Source of the DNA: Marchantia polymorpha subsp. ruderalis
Taxonomy: Eukaryota; Streptophyta; Marchantiopsida; Marchantiales; Marchantiaceae
Assembly: GCA_037833965.1 (NCBI GenBank)
Contig: AP031354.1
Span: forward strand, 31,474,001 to 31,538,000
Direction: 5' to 3'
DNA: 64,000 nt
Shown: piece after piece, positions 24,956 through 38,800 of the stretch
Position numbering within the stretch: the stretch's first letter is position 1
How the letters are laid out: each line of letters begins with the position of its first letter
The notes under the pieces: generated by a model
What the model saw: the letters and a program-made list of their open reading frames with translations, nothing else
The model's database searches: none
Told to the model about the DNA's origin: nothing
Program-made: the position numbers and the translations under genes

Positions 24956-26396
24956 ATAGTTACAATCAAGGTCATGGATCCATCTTTTTCCACATATTTC
25001 CACAATCACCTCATCAAAGATGGATGAATTCTCTGGTTAAATGCACTCCGATATGTATTTTGGACAATTATTAGATACAACTTGATTTTACATCTCTCAG
25101 GAAAATCTTGTGACTCTTGAGTATTAAACTTTCTCCATAGATTTAAATTACTTCTGCACTCATGACAACATACAATATACTCTGAAGTAAAAACCTCTTC
25201 AGTTTTTTTTCAATCCTATAGCTTTCCCTTTCATCTATTTAGATAGATATTCATTTACTCATACCAGGTTACTCAATCAATCTATTCTTATTGACATCAT
25301 TATTAAATTCACAATTCTCAAGCTTATGAGAAGCACTAGAAAAGATAAAGAACAAATCGTTACTTCGTTTGATTATTGAATATATGTAACATGCTGTACT
25401 TCATCCAGAAATCTCATTGCACCTTTGTAGATGTTATTCCACCAAGTCATATTTTCCATTTTTTTGTACGTATATATTTGTGGCATAGTTCTCATCTCAA
25501 TTCTTGCTTTATCTGCCTTAAACAGTTTACATATTTGATCAAATGTTTCTTTAATTTCATTATTCTTCACATATATACTTTCAAAATCAACTAGTAAATT
25601 TTCACAAAGGTATACCATAGAATTTTGAAATTAAAAAATAATTGAATTATTTGATTTGTTGAAGGAAATTCAACTTTGGTACAGTACACTGCCCTATATT
25701 TTTTTCTAACATCAAATTGATTATTAACATGTCAAGGTATATCGTTTTCTTCCCATTTCTTTCTATTATTTTTTTCCCATTCAATTTATAAGTTATTGAT
25801 ATTATGTATATTAGAGGTAGTTATGAATTTGCTTTATACATCTTCTGCTTTATTTCTGGGAATTTTTAAGCTGATTTATTTCGAGAGCGTTAGTTAAATT
25901 TGAAATCATGGAAGATTAGAAGGATTTGTGTATGAACTTTTTCTGCATCGTAATTGGTTCGGTGTTACATTAGAGAAGAGACGTGTGAGAATTGTTGTAT
26001 GATTTATCAGGTAGAGTGTGACTGTTTTTCAATTTAAATGTTATAATTAACGGATTTTATCTTTTACAGTAATAAGGAGTAGTTTTAGACCTTGCCTGTT
26101 GTTTCATCTTTGTTACAGTTATCTATAAAGTAAAATATTTTGATACGGTTTATTTGACTGAAGAGGCAGGTTCTAATGTTGGTATTGTCACACTTTGTTC
26201 ACTTTCTGCTTATTTGTACTGTTTTTTTTTCTATCTTTCCCTTTCTTTTTTTCCTTTTCCATTTTTCTTTTTCCTTGTCTCAACAGTTTACATTCTATTC
26301 TCTTCTTCCAATCGAAGCTTTCTTCCCCTTACATGTTTTATGACATTTTTCTTTTAATCACAATAAACATGACAAAATGGAATATTTTTCCCATTA
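24956..26396. other. AT-rich intergenic DNA, no gene seen
   Basis: The open frames at 25373-25618 (minus), 25376-25594 (plus) and 26154-26357 (plus) are low-complexity translations without domain motifs. The last falls in a T/C-rich tract at about 26215-26280. Confidence 0.6.
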
Positions 26397-26650
26397 TTTA
26401 TTCTACGGCATATTTCTCTTATTATCACGATGGACACTACATGAAAACATTCTTTCCCTTATCTGTTCTACGGCATATCTTTCTTATTATCACAATGGAC
26501 AGTATATGATACAACATTCTTACCCTTATGTATTCTACGGCATATTTCTCTTGTTAACACCATTAACATTACGTGATAAAACATTCTTACCCTTCTCTAT
26601 TCTACGGCGTATTTCTCTTGTTATCACAATGGACATTACATGATAACATC
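26397..26650. repeat. Tandem array of about 66-bp units, four clear copies
   Basis: The marker 'tctacggc(a/g)tat' recurs near 26402, 26467, 26534 and 26601. Each occurrence is followed by a conserved run, 'ttctcttgttatcacaatgg' in one copy and variants of it in the others, then by 'aacattcttaccctt'-like sequence. A weaker copy may precede it at 26335. The array produces overlapping repeat-containing frames (26195-26893) that are not credible proteins. Confidence 0.85.
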
Positions 26651-27172
26651 TATGAGCTCATATCTTTAATAGCTAATCAGTTTGCGCAATTTTTTTCCCC
26701 TTGCTGTGCTATCATACATGCAAAATATTGTTTCGTCAACATTCTCCATTCAAGATCATGTGCAAGCACAGCGGCATTGAAAAATTTCAACCGCATTGTG
26801 AGAATTAGTTCTCGCCAGGTTCACAGAACGCAAGTCGCGAGTTCTTCATTTTCATTCATAACATTGGAAGAACTCCCTGTTTGTCTGTCATAATGAATTA
26901 AACCAATGCGATGGGAGCATGCTGCCACAATTTCTTCCTATGGCGGCGTCTATATATTCCTGGGGAATTTGAGCTCAAGTAGAATAAAGTGTTAGACTGT
27001 AGTTATGTCTTCAAACCTACGCAGCCACTCAACTGTTGACATGCGTTATATATGTACAAGGTGCCGTCCAGTCAAGTACCAATCTTGAAGGCAGAACTCG
27101 CAGGGAAGAGAATTGAAGGGAAAAAATAGACGATCGAAACAATCAGACTTTTGATGGCGTATGTTACAGTCT

Positions 27173-30100
27173 TCATTTGTATTCCAACATCATGTTGTTC
27201 TCCGGGTTCAGTCCGATGCATGCGCGCATCACGTTCTCCAACATTGCTCTCTGCTTGGCCAGCGCGTTCACAACAGGGGTTCCAGCTGGTACCAAGGGTG
27301 CCTTCGTCAAGTAGCTCAATAGAGTGGCCACGGGGTGGAACGATCTGAATTTGTCCTGTGATGCAAAGAAAGACGGTTTTCGAGAACGTCAATTACGTTT
27401 CAAAACACAATTAGAGTGGTTTTGTCCAGAAAAATGATGCGTAAGTTCAAGGCGGAATTGCTGAAGCTTTTACCTGCCCATCTTCTTTCAAAGTGATTCT
27501 GGTGAATAGCTCGGCTAGGAGCACTAAATCGAGAATGAGAGGAGCTGCTAGCAGGGAGTCTTCGCAGGTGTTGTGCATGACAATGGTGTTTCTGCCGCCC
27601 ATGAAAATCTCCGAGGTGTACTCGTCCATCGCGCGCTTGCTGTCGGCAACGTACGGGACATACTGCAAAAAGACAGCGTCCAAGGTCGAGTCAGAACTTT
27701 CATGTTCTAACATCTAACAAATATAGCTACCGGGTCTTTTGACGGCAAAGAGACAGTACTCCCAGTGGGTATTGTGTAATGCAAAGCATAAGTCTCCGTG
27801 TTCAACCGTACCTTGATGACGATAACGTGATCCGGGTGCTCTCCTGGGCCGTACAGAATGGAGTTGCTCGACACCATGTCATCCACGACGTTACTCTTGG
27901 AGATTTCCTTGGATCTGAAAGTTTGGGGCGCGGAAAGGTTCATTCCGTCGTTGTTTCCGAGATGGTTGTAGCTCACAATGGATGTGGGCTGAACGACAAA
28001 ACCAATACTCGGTTAGAACACCCCCATGCTAAGTGCAACTCACCACATTCCCTCTACATGTTCGTATATGCTCGTATATGCAGCGACTTGAATTTGGGAG
28101 TAATAGACGTTGGGTCAAATATTCAAGTCAAATATTAATGTCGATAGATAAGGTTTATTCACCTTGATACCAGCTCCAACAAGGAAGTCGACCAGCACAG
28201 ACTTCATCTTCGTCTGTCCACTCTTGAAGTCATCACCACCTATGAGGACATTTTCCTCAACAGCAAAGTCGATGACCCCTAATGATCACAGCGAGTTTAC
28301 AACAGATTAATTGATGAATTGATGACAAATTTTAAAAGGCCATTTATGATAAGCATGTCGGCATTGAGAATATGGAAACCAAGTAGAGAATAAGAAGCCA
28401 CTTTACCAGGAACAAAGGTATTCTGAGGACTTCCGTTGATGAACGGGACTTTCTCGTGAATGCAGGCCAAAGCGTAAATGGTGGAAGGTGAGATTTCAGA
28501 CTCATTCTTCTCCAAGGATTTGAATAAGTTCTCCTTGGTATCATTCAATCCAACAATGACGTCACTGTAACGCTCAGTGTTGGCAGTCCACAGCACAACT
28601 ACCTTTTCGACCTCAGTTTGGGCCTTGAAGTTCCTGTCATGAAAGCATGCAGCGCATGAGTTTGCGTCAAATCGAGTTATCAGATCTTGAAGCAGACAAA
28701 GTACTTAGGAAATTCGAACGCAGGATGGAAGCCTCGAAAGCATGAAAACAAGCGGATAGATGTCCAAAATCACTGACATACTTTGCACAGCGAGTACTCT
28801 CACGGCAGTCCAACTAGTTTATCCAGTAGATTGTATCTCTGCATCTAGTGGGCGGTGATCAAGATAGATGAAATCCACATACAGAATCTTCGTTATCTTC
28901 CCCGCAATTCCAGGCAATTCCAGGTGAGAGTTTGAGGAAGTGGGAAATACCTGATGTCTTTCCTGAGTTGCTCCAACTGCTCCGCCTTGGTTCCCTTGAT
29001 ACAGTTGTCGGCCCTGGCACCCTGGTTGGCGGCGATGAAGTCCGGGTCGTAGATACCTGCCATTGGCAACATGTCTTGCATGTGGGGGCGCAGCTGCTTT
29101 TGCAAATCAATATCCAGTACTCTAGCACGGTCCATGGCATCAGCCAAATTCATACTGGAAATGTCCCATCCTCCGATGACGATGTCATTTGGATCAACCT
29201 GCAACGATCAATAGGATCCCCAGACTCAGCACAGTGGTTCCTGAAACCTCCGAGATAACCGATTTCAACTGCGAAGCTGCAACTAATCACTCACTGTTTG
29301 CATTGTAAGAGAGCTAGACAAAGTTATATGTTCCATCAGTGCTAACTACGATACCCATCACATCTACATCACAGACATAGAAACGCACAGAGGACAGCCA
29401 GTGGTGTCAGTGGGTGTACAACTAAGTAGGCCCAGATTTGGATCCAATGAGCTCACCATCGGTAAAATGCTCTTGAATGGCACGTAAATCTCCTCTCCGC
29501 TGTAAGCACCAATGTGGCAAGTTGAGGCCTGAGTGAGGGATCCGAAGTAGTTGGCTCTCTGGACTCCATCCTTGGTGACCCAGGAGATTCCCCTGATGAG
29601 AACAGGTTGTAAACAATGGATGCTGTCAGACTACATTCCCGTGGGATCCCAAAAAACGAATTTGTGCTTTCTCACCCGCGGAAACGATGAAACGGATCAC
29701 TTCGGCCAAAAAAAAACCCGCTTACTCTCTGTTCGCAATAATTCCTCCGGTCAAAGTGCTTCCATTGTTGCCACCCCATCCGACCAACATCACCCTGAGA
29801 GAGACCACCAGAACCGAGGAATATCGTAAGTAACAAAATCAACCTCCATCCTCCAAAAACCACCAAAACTCATGAAACTAATTCGACCTCTCAGAAGAGG
29901 ACCCAAACTCACCCGAGCTTCGGCACCTTGCGCTCAGTCTTGAACTCATAGGTGACGCTCTTGGGACGCACAACCCACTCGTACTTGCCATCCTTAACAT
30001 CGTGCACCAATTCGGTGGTCTGGTACTGATACGAGGACGAGATTTCATCCTCCGTGTACTTCACATTCTCACTCTCTACGCGGAAATTCTCCACCAACAT
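27173..30100 (-). CDS. MIPS: Inositol-3-phosphate synthase (myo-inositol-1-phosphate synthase)
   Basis: Exons, all minus: 29913-30100, 29726-29794, 29457-29592, 28951-29198, 28407-28633, 28163-28278, 27812-27988, 27474-27662 and 27173-27355. All introns are GT-AG and the phases close to 510 residues with a TGA stop, the usual plant length. The enzyme converts glucose 6-phosphate to inositol 3-phosphate using bound NAD, the entry step for inositol, phytate and phosphoinositides; it is mainly cytosolic. Visible signatures are the NAD-binding [13 protein letters not shown] (68-80), LWTANTERY (228-236), [11 protein letters not shown] (280-290), [14 protein letters not shown] (303-316) and [10 protein letters not shown] (334-343). 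The ending ENNMMLEYK is also typical of the family. The start ATG at 30100 follows an A-rich context and a CT-rich leader. No key residue appears missing, so the gene looks functional. Confidence 0.97.
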
Positions 30101-31060
30101 TTTGACGAACGACGACAGCCACCACCAATCCGATGCGCAATCCGATCGGAGAAAATGCAAGAACCGAGAGAGCTGAGCGAACGAAGAGCGCCCGCGAAGA
30201 GAAGAGAGAGAGAGAGAGAGAAAGAGAGGGAACGAGAGAGAAGAGAGCCTGAGCTGCGCTTTCACGAGATTCTAAAGCCGAGCGAGGCTCGGGCGGCGAA
30301 GGATGGGGAGGGGACGAGAGGATAGGCGCGGCAGATGGGCAGCAGCGGGCGGAGCTAACGCTGACTGCTACCGTGCATCTTGAACAGATGCGCGCATGCA
30401 CGTTGCATTTAAATATAGAGGAGCTTGTCGACGGGAGGTGCCCCACCATGACTGGTTGCAGCCATCGCCCCCTGCCCTTCCTTCCTTCCTTCCTGCCCTT
30501 CCTTTCCTGCCCTGCCCTGCCCTGCCCGCCCCCGGCAGCCGAGCGAAGCTTCGTGCCATCATCGCCCCGTGGGTCGGGCAGCGACGAGAGAAGCGCGGCA
30601 GTGTCCAGAGGAAGGAGCAGCCGCAGCAGAGGGTCGGGCACCGAGAGGAGCAGTCCCGCGACTGCAGAGGACGACAGCGCATTCGCAGCCATGAGCCCGA
30701 GCTTCCTTCTGTCCTCGCCCGCAGCGCTCGCTCCCTCATTCGCTCATTCGTCGGCTGCGGAAATTCCATTATTTATTTCCTGCTCTTTCTGACGGCATCT
30801 ATTATCTGGAAGAATTTGGAGAAACTCATTCGCTCTCGAAATTGGTGGCGTGCCATAATCCGCCGTGGAGCAGCGGTCTCTTTGTTCCGCACCGGGAGTC
30901 TTCCCCGATGCCATCGCTGATTCATGTTGGCGAGTGCGGTCTCGAGATGAGGCCCTGAGCCCAAGTTCGTGGAGTTTGGAGCTCGTGGGTTAGGGTTTAG
31001 CGTATCAAGGCTGCCAAAAACCTTAGTGAAGCTTTGAAGTGAAAAATCGCCACTATTCAA
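30101..31060 (-). promoter_or_regulatory. Probable 5' leader and promoter of inositol-3-phosphate synthase
   Basis: GC-rich DNA directly upstream of the minus-strand start codon. A GA-rich tract at about 30199-30245 reads as a CT-rich leader in the gene's sense, about 100-145 nt before the ATG. A telo-box-like AAACCCTA (minus strand, 30991-30998) lies about 890 bp upstream. CCCTG/CCTTC repeats occupy about 30475-30530. Open frames here are shadows of GC-rich sequence on both strands. No TATA box was assigned. Confidence 0.4.
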
Positions 31061-32290
31061 GCAAGTGTCAACGTTTATCTCGATGTTCCATTCTGGTTAA
31101 AGTTTTTCTTTTTCTTTTTCTTCTGTTCAATGATTAGTCATTTGCTAACTTACGCTCAAATAAATCAGCCTTATCTTTTATATGTTTGAAAATTATCTTT
31201 CTTCTTCTGACTTGCGTCAATTCTCTCTCTTGGATTTGCATTTGCATATTCAGACGTGTCACATTCCCTTCGATTCGATTTGGATGCTATCAGGAAGGTA
31301 TTTGAATCGATGCGGTCACATCCATTTTAACTGTCTCCTGTGATCCTTGGTTTGAAGAACTGACCTGCGGAAATGCAGATTTTTCACTTCACAATCTAAA
31401 ATATATAATTAGAAAAAAGTTAGAATCAATTTTTCTTTTACAAAAATACCAATGCAAAAAAAATATCCTTAAAATTTTGCATTCATTAATATATATTGAA
31501 TGAACAACATTGTTTGAAATATCAAAAGTCATGTTTATAATCAATATAATATTTGGTTTTTAAATTTTTTTATTATTCACATGTTTCCTCAATTTGTAAG
31601 TTTTCAATCCAACAATTAAGATATTCATATTTAGAGTAAAACTTGTTGGTTTTTTTGTCTCAGTAGTTTTTAATTTTATATTCATATAGTTTCTTATCAT
31701 AAGTTCTATCATATTGTTTTCTAAGTTGCATTAAAAACTTTATATTATATATAGTTGTAAATCAATAATATTCATTTTTTTTAAATTCAAATCTATTTTA
31801 TCTTACATGTGTTGCAATCATATTACTTCAATATACTTGACACTTTCTGCAAAATATGTACATTATATAGATTTGTTGTCTTAAATGCAAATCAGTCTAT
31901 ATGGTTAATATAAAGACTTAAATAGAATGGAAACGACTATGTAAAGTATACCAGAATATATTGACATTACTTTCCTTTATATATTATACAAACTTCATTT
32001 CTGTGCATAAAGAAAGAAACATGTATGAATGAGTTTATTATTCAACTTTTAATTCATTAAAAAATTTCAAATACGATCAAGCAGTGAATGCACAGTCCCT
32101 TTTTCATTAAAAGATAATATTTAACAATATCATTAGCTTAATACAAGCTTGAACATGATGGTAAAAAGATGGATAATTACACTTGGTTTCTGCAATAACT
32201 TCTAGTAAGCTATGAGTATTCTAATTTACGGCTAGTCTAGAGATGAAATCTGTAAATAGTCGGATTCTCTCCTTCAGACAGTACTGAATA
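31061..32290. other. AT-rich intergenic DNA, no gene seen
   Basis: A T-rich tract near 31098-31125 opens a long AT-rich stretch with no open frame worth noting and no recognised repeat. Confidence 0.65.
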
Positions 32291-35200
32291 AGACTCTCCT
32301 AAATCATGTCAGTCTCCCATCTGTGTAAATATAAACCATTTAGTGACTGCGAAAGCAAGAACCAACAAAAGAATGAATATTTAGTATCTAAGACCCTTCT
32401 TTCATCTACGATTAGATCTTTCACTTTTTTCAAAAGTATATCTCAAACGGTATTCATTAAGAAAACTGCTGATGGATCTTCTTCTAAAGTAATGTGAAAG
32501 TCAGAAGAGGAAGTCTCCTAGCAAAAGTGACACAAAATCCTGAATGCAGGCTCACTTGTCCTTCCTTCGCCATTCACAACCTTTTCGCTCCATGAATTGA
32601 GGGGATCGAGTACGAATTCTAAAGTGGACGCAAGGAAGGAGCAAAAAGAAACCGCCACTGGCCACACTCCCACCTTTCAATATAAAAATGCGCTCGATCT
32701 CGACAAATGGGGGAATTGCCATTTGTCGATACCTGGACTTCAGACCCACAGACGAGTTGCCAAGCTTGCACTTGTGAATGGTCAGCTGCTCCCACTGGAT
32801 ATGTGAAGCAATTGCTATGAGTGCTCCTAACGTAGCTTGAAACACTTCCCTGTCCAACACGAGCACCAGCTCGAGGCGAACTAGACCAGCTGATCTGGGG
32901 GGAATAAGTCACGGAGGAGGCAAGGAATAAGAAGATTTGGAGGATGTGATGAAGTGGCGAACAGCGTCAAGGAGCCGCTTTCTCCAGCATGATGTTCGAG
33001 CGTCGAGGATTCGCAATGGTTCCAGGGTGGCGACGAGAAGGTGGACAAGAGTCAAGCGTGTGGTCCCACTCCCACTGCTGCTGCACTGCTGCTGCCGACG
33101 CTGGGTTGAGCAGAAGAGGGTGGACCCAGGGACCCACAAGCTCCAGAGAAAGGCGAGAAAGGAAGCAAGGAGCTTGGAGAGAGAGGCATGTGGCCAGTCT
33201 CTGCATGGTCTGTCGAACACCTCACATTTCTATTCTCTTCTGAGCCTCGTATATGCCATGGAAGGCAACTGCGGCCTTGGATCGTCAACACCTCACATCT
33301 GACTCTGTCCCAGATCGTCCCCTCCATTCATTCCATTCATGCAAGCAGTGCCCAGATCGTCCGCTCTTTCTCCAGCATGTGCCACTTCATCCGTAAGATG
33401 GACAAACCACAAACGATGAAAAAGTCCTGCAGCGTTCTGCACATTGTATTGTTGTGTGATCACACTTCAGAACCTCGTGCCCTCACAGAGTTCAGGGTCG
33501 ACGAGAAGGAAACCAGTTGGAGCTGCCCGAAGAGAATTACAATAAGTTGTTATGCTAGTGTTGGTCACCCCCCTCGAGAGAGAGAGAAGAGGAGAAGATG
33601 CTTATGCTTGAGCATCTTCACATTAAACGTACCAGATCTAGAAACGCTAACGGTATACACTTTAGTATAAAGCACGGAACTGCAAATTCTGCAAAGAATC
33701 TCATCAAGGCCCTCATCTGAATCTGAAGAGTGAATAAAACATACCGAACATGGTCTACGGCAGGACTGTTGTTCAAGACCCAAGCTATGCGAGCACGACA
33801 CAACATTGAATAACGTCCTCTGGACTTGCTGGAACTTAGACTTTAATCATATCGTACAGTCTTGGGAAGAATGAGCTTCACTCCCCATGTCTGAATCCAA
33901 AAGGATACCAGAATTCATCAGCTTTTACCCTTTTCCCATGTCAATATTCTCATTACGGGTGGAGGGCAATGAGCTCAAGGTAATTGTTCTTACCTCCAGA
34001 GTCGTCAGAGCCTTTGCGAGCCTCCAGTTGGATGCTCCATTCTAACAGATTCCCTCATTCAAACGGCAGGTTGAGAACGAACGCGGAGAAAAGCAGATTT
34101 GCGGGTGCAGCCAAAGTCAGCTTTTCTGTCTTCTCTTGGCCTTTCACGAAAACTTTCCGAGAACATAAAACCATGGGCTCTTGCTGGTTGCAGACCTCTG
34201 AAGCCAACAACAGCAACCTGCATCTTACACTGAAACCTACGGAAAGCAGTAGGCCACTGCCCAAGATCCTATGGCCCCGGTCCACTTGGCTAGATATCAT
34301 GTGATCTCACCTCCTATTCCGCAGGACATCAATGATCTCAATGTAGTCAGTGTGTCCGATTCTTTTCTGTCGGTAGGTGAGTCTTTACTCTACAATGTCC
34401 AGTTTTCGCTCTTTATGTCGCTGTGACTCACCTCCGTGTAACTGCATGCTCTCTTTTCCTCTTCAATCAGGCTGTTTCGCCTTCCAGTCAAGAAACTGCA
34501 CTTAGAAGTCTAGCCAGTTTTTTCTGCCGGAATTCAAATCATCGATATACGACCCGATTTGATATCACTTACGATCATCTTCTTCGTTCCCTACTAGATA
34601 CTTGCGAAGAGAAGGAGGTTAACAAATGACACGACTCAAAATCTTGAAGTTTATACTTAGTCCAAACTGTTCTTCATTGACGGTGTTTTGGTCTCCATCT
34701 GACTTCTATTTCCATATTTGGGTCTACTTGGAAATTTGCGTCTCCACTAAGTACCCTGACATAAACCTTCCCTGCTCGACAACTCAACTACAGACAAGTG
34801 TAAAGCAAAAGTCGTGCGGAATTAGCTGCTGCTTACTAATGACAAACTCCACCTATAAAAAGACACAAATCACTCATGCAACTCTCCGTACAGTACAAGC
34901 CATGTGGACGACATCGCTCTGTTCTAAAGTGCTTCATTCTGACTTCTCAACGAGATGTGTTCTGCCACGTATTACTTGCATCATAGGCTGCCACTAAAAC
35001 TAGGAGTTTTCTGCAGTTAATGCAAAAGCTTAAACGACACATTCATCGCTAGGTCAGGATCCATCTCAGCGGGTTAACCGCGAAGCAAGGCGTACCAAGT
35101 TAGCGAAGAGAAGTCCTTCATACCAGTCCAATTCAAAATCCGCTTAGATATGTATGTACATTTTCAACCTCACTTTTCACCTATTCGCATTAAAGAGGTG

Positions 35201-35830
35201 AAAATCCAGGAGTGTAACTGAACTCGGGATAGTCAGACCTTCTACCCACTAACCTCCTCTGCCCTTACACCTCCAACGAGTATCAGTTCGGAACTTGAGT
35301 AGAGGTGATAGGTTCTGAGGCGTTCACACCTTTCCACACGTACGACATAGTGACAACCACATTATATACAAGACAACAGGTTCGGGAAACTCTGCGAAAA
35401 ACTTGGCGCTTCTTAAAACCTGTGTATTGAAAGCAGCCATGTGACGCTATTCGTGAGTCCATGTGAAAAAAAAACTGTTGGTACAGTCTTACAACGGAAC
35501 GGGCCTGGCGGACCAGGAGATTCCATGCGAGGCAGCAAATCTATGCTACTTGATCTCCAACGCTCTCATCATGTCATGTGAACACTATTCTTAACAACTC
35601 CGACATCATGTACGCGCTCAATTGCGTATATGACTATATTCCTACTTAGAATCTAAAAGATTGGATTCTACGGTACTCGTCAGATAAAACCAATCCTAAA
35701 CCACAGTGAATTGACTCGTTTCTGACTTGAAGGGACGCCTCTCCTCAGTTGGGAACAACGGACGAAGACAACCTTTCTTGTAAAAGCCGGGAGGTCAAAA
35801 CTTCGGCCATATTTTGGCGGCTCAATGATT
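32291..35830. other. Mixed-composition intergenic DNA, no gene recognised
   Basis: Moderate-GC sequence carries several open frames of 60-160 codons (for example 33188-33670 plus, 32552-32866 minus, 33984-34304 plus, 34626-34997 plus). Strands overlap, some starts are non-ATG, and no domain or splice architecture is recognisable. It could contain decayed mobile DNA or lineage-specific exons, but I cannot support a gene model. Confidence 0.45.
35185..35275 (-). repeat. Possible tRNA-derived SINE head
   Basis: On the minus strand an A-box-like 'GGTTAGTGGGTAGAAGG' is followed about 15-20 nt later by a B-box-like 'GAGTTCAGTTAC'. That spacing is short for a true tRNA. No acceptor stem closes, so this is at most a SINE head or tRNA relic. 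Confidence 0.3.
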
Positions 35831-35833
35831 ACC

Positions 35834-38800
35834 TTACATCATTACAAGCTGTTTCTTCTTTTTCTTCTGCTCGCTAAGGTCTACGTTTTCGGGGTCGTTT
35901 ACACCCGACTTCATTTTCTTCTTCTTGCTCTTCGTTTCAAGGGCACCCATTACTCCTTTTAAGGAGGGATCTTCTAGCTTTTCATCCACCATGCCTGCCA
36001 CACTCTGACTTGGTTCTGCAGTTCCTCCCTCCGCAGAATGCTTGCGCTTCTTGCCTTTCTTATCCTTTTTGTCCACCTTTTTCCGATCAAAAAGACGATC
36101 GATGTCATCAAATCCTGCTTGAGACCTTGCTTCCTTCCCTTTCTTCCCTGCTTTTTCTTCTACTTGGCCTATACTGCTTATAAGATCATCTTTCGAAGAG
36201 TCCTTTGCACCTAGTGGAACAATGGCTTCACTAGGCTTTGCACTCTTCTTGTTTTTGGACTTCGTAATGGCGAAGCTGAAACCTAATTGAGCCATCGGTC
36301 CCTCCAAGTCAAGGTCCATATCTTGAGGTAGGACCTTTTTCTGTTTCTGACCCTGTGAACCCTTGGAGCCTGTCGGCTCTCTCTCTTCTTCGACATCTTG
36401 AGGTGTATTGGTCACCTCTCTATTCTCCGCGTGCTCAGGGTCGGCAACTGAGCTGAATAACTCCGAAAAAGCCTTATGGGTGCTTTGCTTTGTGCTTTCT
36501 TTTGATCGCCATTGCTCTGGCTTCTTACTATATCTGCGATGACCACAAATTGGTACAGAGCACAGAGAATCAGAACGTGGATGAAACCACGAAGTGGCCA
36601 AAATATCTGTAAAGCTCCTAGCATCTGTAAAATTAGTCCAGGATGACCGGTCACGAATTTACTTCTGGACGGTTCCACATAAATGGACAACGTTTTCAGG
36701 CAGTGTGGATTCGAACCACGCTTCTTAGGTTTAAGAGCCTTTCATCTATCGGCGGCGACAGCCATGGCAAGTATCTACTTTTCATAATAACACAAAATTT
36801 AAAACCAAGGGCAAAATACTTCGAGAAAAATTACCCGATAATGTCACATCGTCTTGATATGCGTGCCCCGTATCGACTCTTCGCTAATTCTGCCTGCACA
36901 GGTGCCAGCTCAGCGGCAATTCTCTCCTTGAGTTTGATATCCGCTACTGTATAGCTCTTTTCCACAATGAAACAACCGATAGGATGAAGTGCCATTTCTG
37001 CGAAGTGACCCTCCAACCTAAGCAACAAGATTCAAAACATATCAGCTCATGAAGTACCAAATTTGCACCAAGTTCCGCTTAACGTTTACTCATATGGAGA
37101 TAAAACAGGACAGCCACACTCTTCTTGCTTCTTGAAAAAAGATCATCAGTGACTAACACAAAGATTCCTAGGTCTCCACTTCACAACCTTCGAATGCCTG
37201 TTTTGTCAATAGAACATATCCGACTGTAACTCAATTCATCTCAGGCAGTTCGTATCCCAAGAAGTCAATCGGAATCTTAATTGTAAATAATACTGTTCCC
37301 TGTTGAGAGGCATTCAGGTTCAATTCTTTACTGTAAGACTCTTAACATCTTAGATTGTGCAGCGGGCAAAGACGGCAAAACCAAATGCTCACTTGGAAAT
37401 TATTCGGTGCTTATGCTTCGGCGGCGCAGCGGAAGACTCAAGAAAGGCTTCCAAAACACGACTCCCACTTGGGTCTCTTACAGCATGTAATAAGCTGAGA
37501 GTTTCAAGAGCAGCAATGCTTGAACAGAACTGCTGACTGCACTCCTGCACAACTCTACCCATAACGTACAAACTACATTCAATTCCAGAAAAAGGACACC
37601 CATATCGATCTCAAGGCTTCCAATGTGGGCTAAACGTTTCAGAAGAAATCAAATAACTGGCATGAGCAAGAGGCCTGACCACAGCTACGTCACACGAAAT
37701 TGCGAAGACTCTTCCAACGTAACAAATTACATGTGATAATTCCTACCTTGGGGAAACTCAAAATTGTTTGAAGAATGATGGAACCGATGACTGACATCTT
37801 GCTGTCAGATAAAGAGTCCAAGTCTGCTGGAAATGCTCCGTTTTTCGCACTCTCGAGGTGCAAAAGACGAGGCACAAGATCCACCGGTGAAGCTTTGTTT
37901 GAATTGATTGCCACTGCAAGGGCTCGACATACCTATCAGCACATTTCAATGTTAAAATAAGGTAAACTAAGTGAAGCTTAAAATAGAAAAAAGCTTGCTT
38001 GTACAATACAATCCGCAGCTTGGTCACACTTTTGACAGTGAGACTTAAATTGAAAAAAACGTACCAAAACCTAACCTTTGCTCAGCGTTCGGTCTGAAGG
38101 GTACGTAAGGACCCTGTTATCCTTACTGGACAAAACATCGTCAACTACAGTAGCGGGCCACTAAATAGTACGACTGCAGCAATTACTTGCAAACAGAACA
38201 GACGCATACATACTTCTCGTTGTTTGGTGTTGAAACGACCGCATGCAGAAATGAGCGCAGCGATAACACCGGCTCGCTTCTCAAACACGATATCGGTGAA
38301 GTGCCCTTCTAGTTCCTCAAAAATCATGTTGACCTTCAGAAAATAAGAAAAACGAAATCAAAGACGGAAACTACAGATTGCACGGCTTTGGAGAAAGAGA
38401 ACCAAGCAGGCAGAACTCGGTGTCCAAGGATATCACAAATCCCCACCAAATCTCCGTCCTCCACAACCACAGCGATCAAGCAGATTTGAGTACGCACCTG
38501 GCCTTCGTGCCTGGCACATGATATCAGCACTTGGACGACAAAGTTCGCAGACTGATGTAGTGACAGCTGCAGCATACGCTTCCTAAAAAATCTTTGAAAA
38601 ATCTCCACGTACAGAGGATTAGGTGCGCTCTGGATAATGACCTGAAAGAAACACAGGTTCTAAGATGAGTACTGTAACGCGGCTTGAAGAAGCGAAACAA
38701 CGAACGAGCACTATCGATGGGTTTGAATGCATGAAGCTCTGTATCAAAGAAACGACGTAATCCTACATCAACTACTTCGTCTGAGCTTTACAGCGAGCAG

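Noticed and set aside
26397-26650. Repeat array considered as CRISPR-like
   Set aside because: Units are contiguous about 66-bp tandem copies without unique spacers, and the DNA is eukaryotic.
30069-30920. Several long open frames on both strands upstream of MIPS
   Set aside because: They overlap each other in GC-rich repeats, have no motifs, and fit promoter/leader sequence better.
30991-30998. Telomere-like TAGGGTTT (also near 11366, 54164, 60082 and 62864)
   Set aside because: Single units only, with no tandem array. They are telo-boxes or chance, not an interstitial telomere.
33188-33670. 160-codon plus-strand frame
   Set aside because: No family resemblance, overlapping frames on the other strand, and no splice context.
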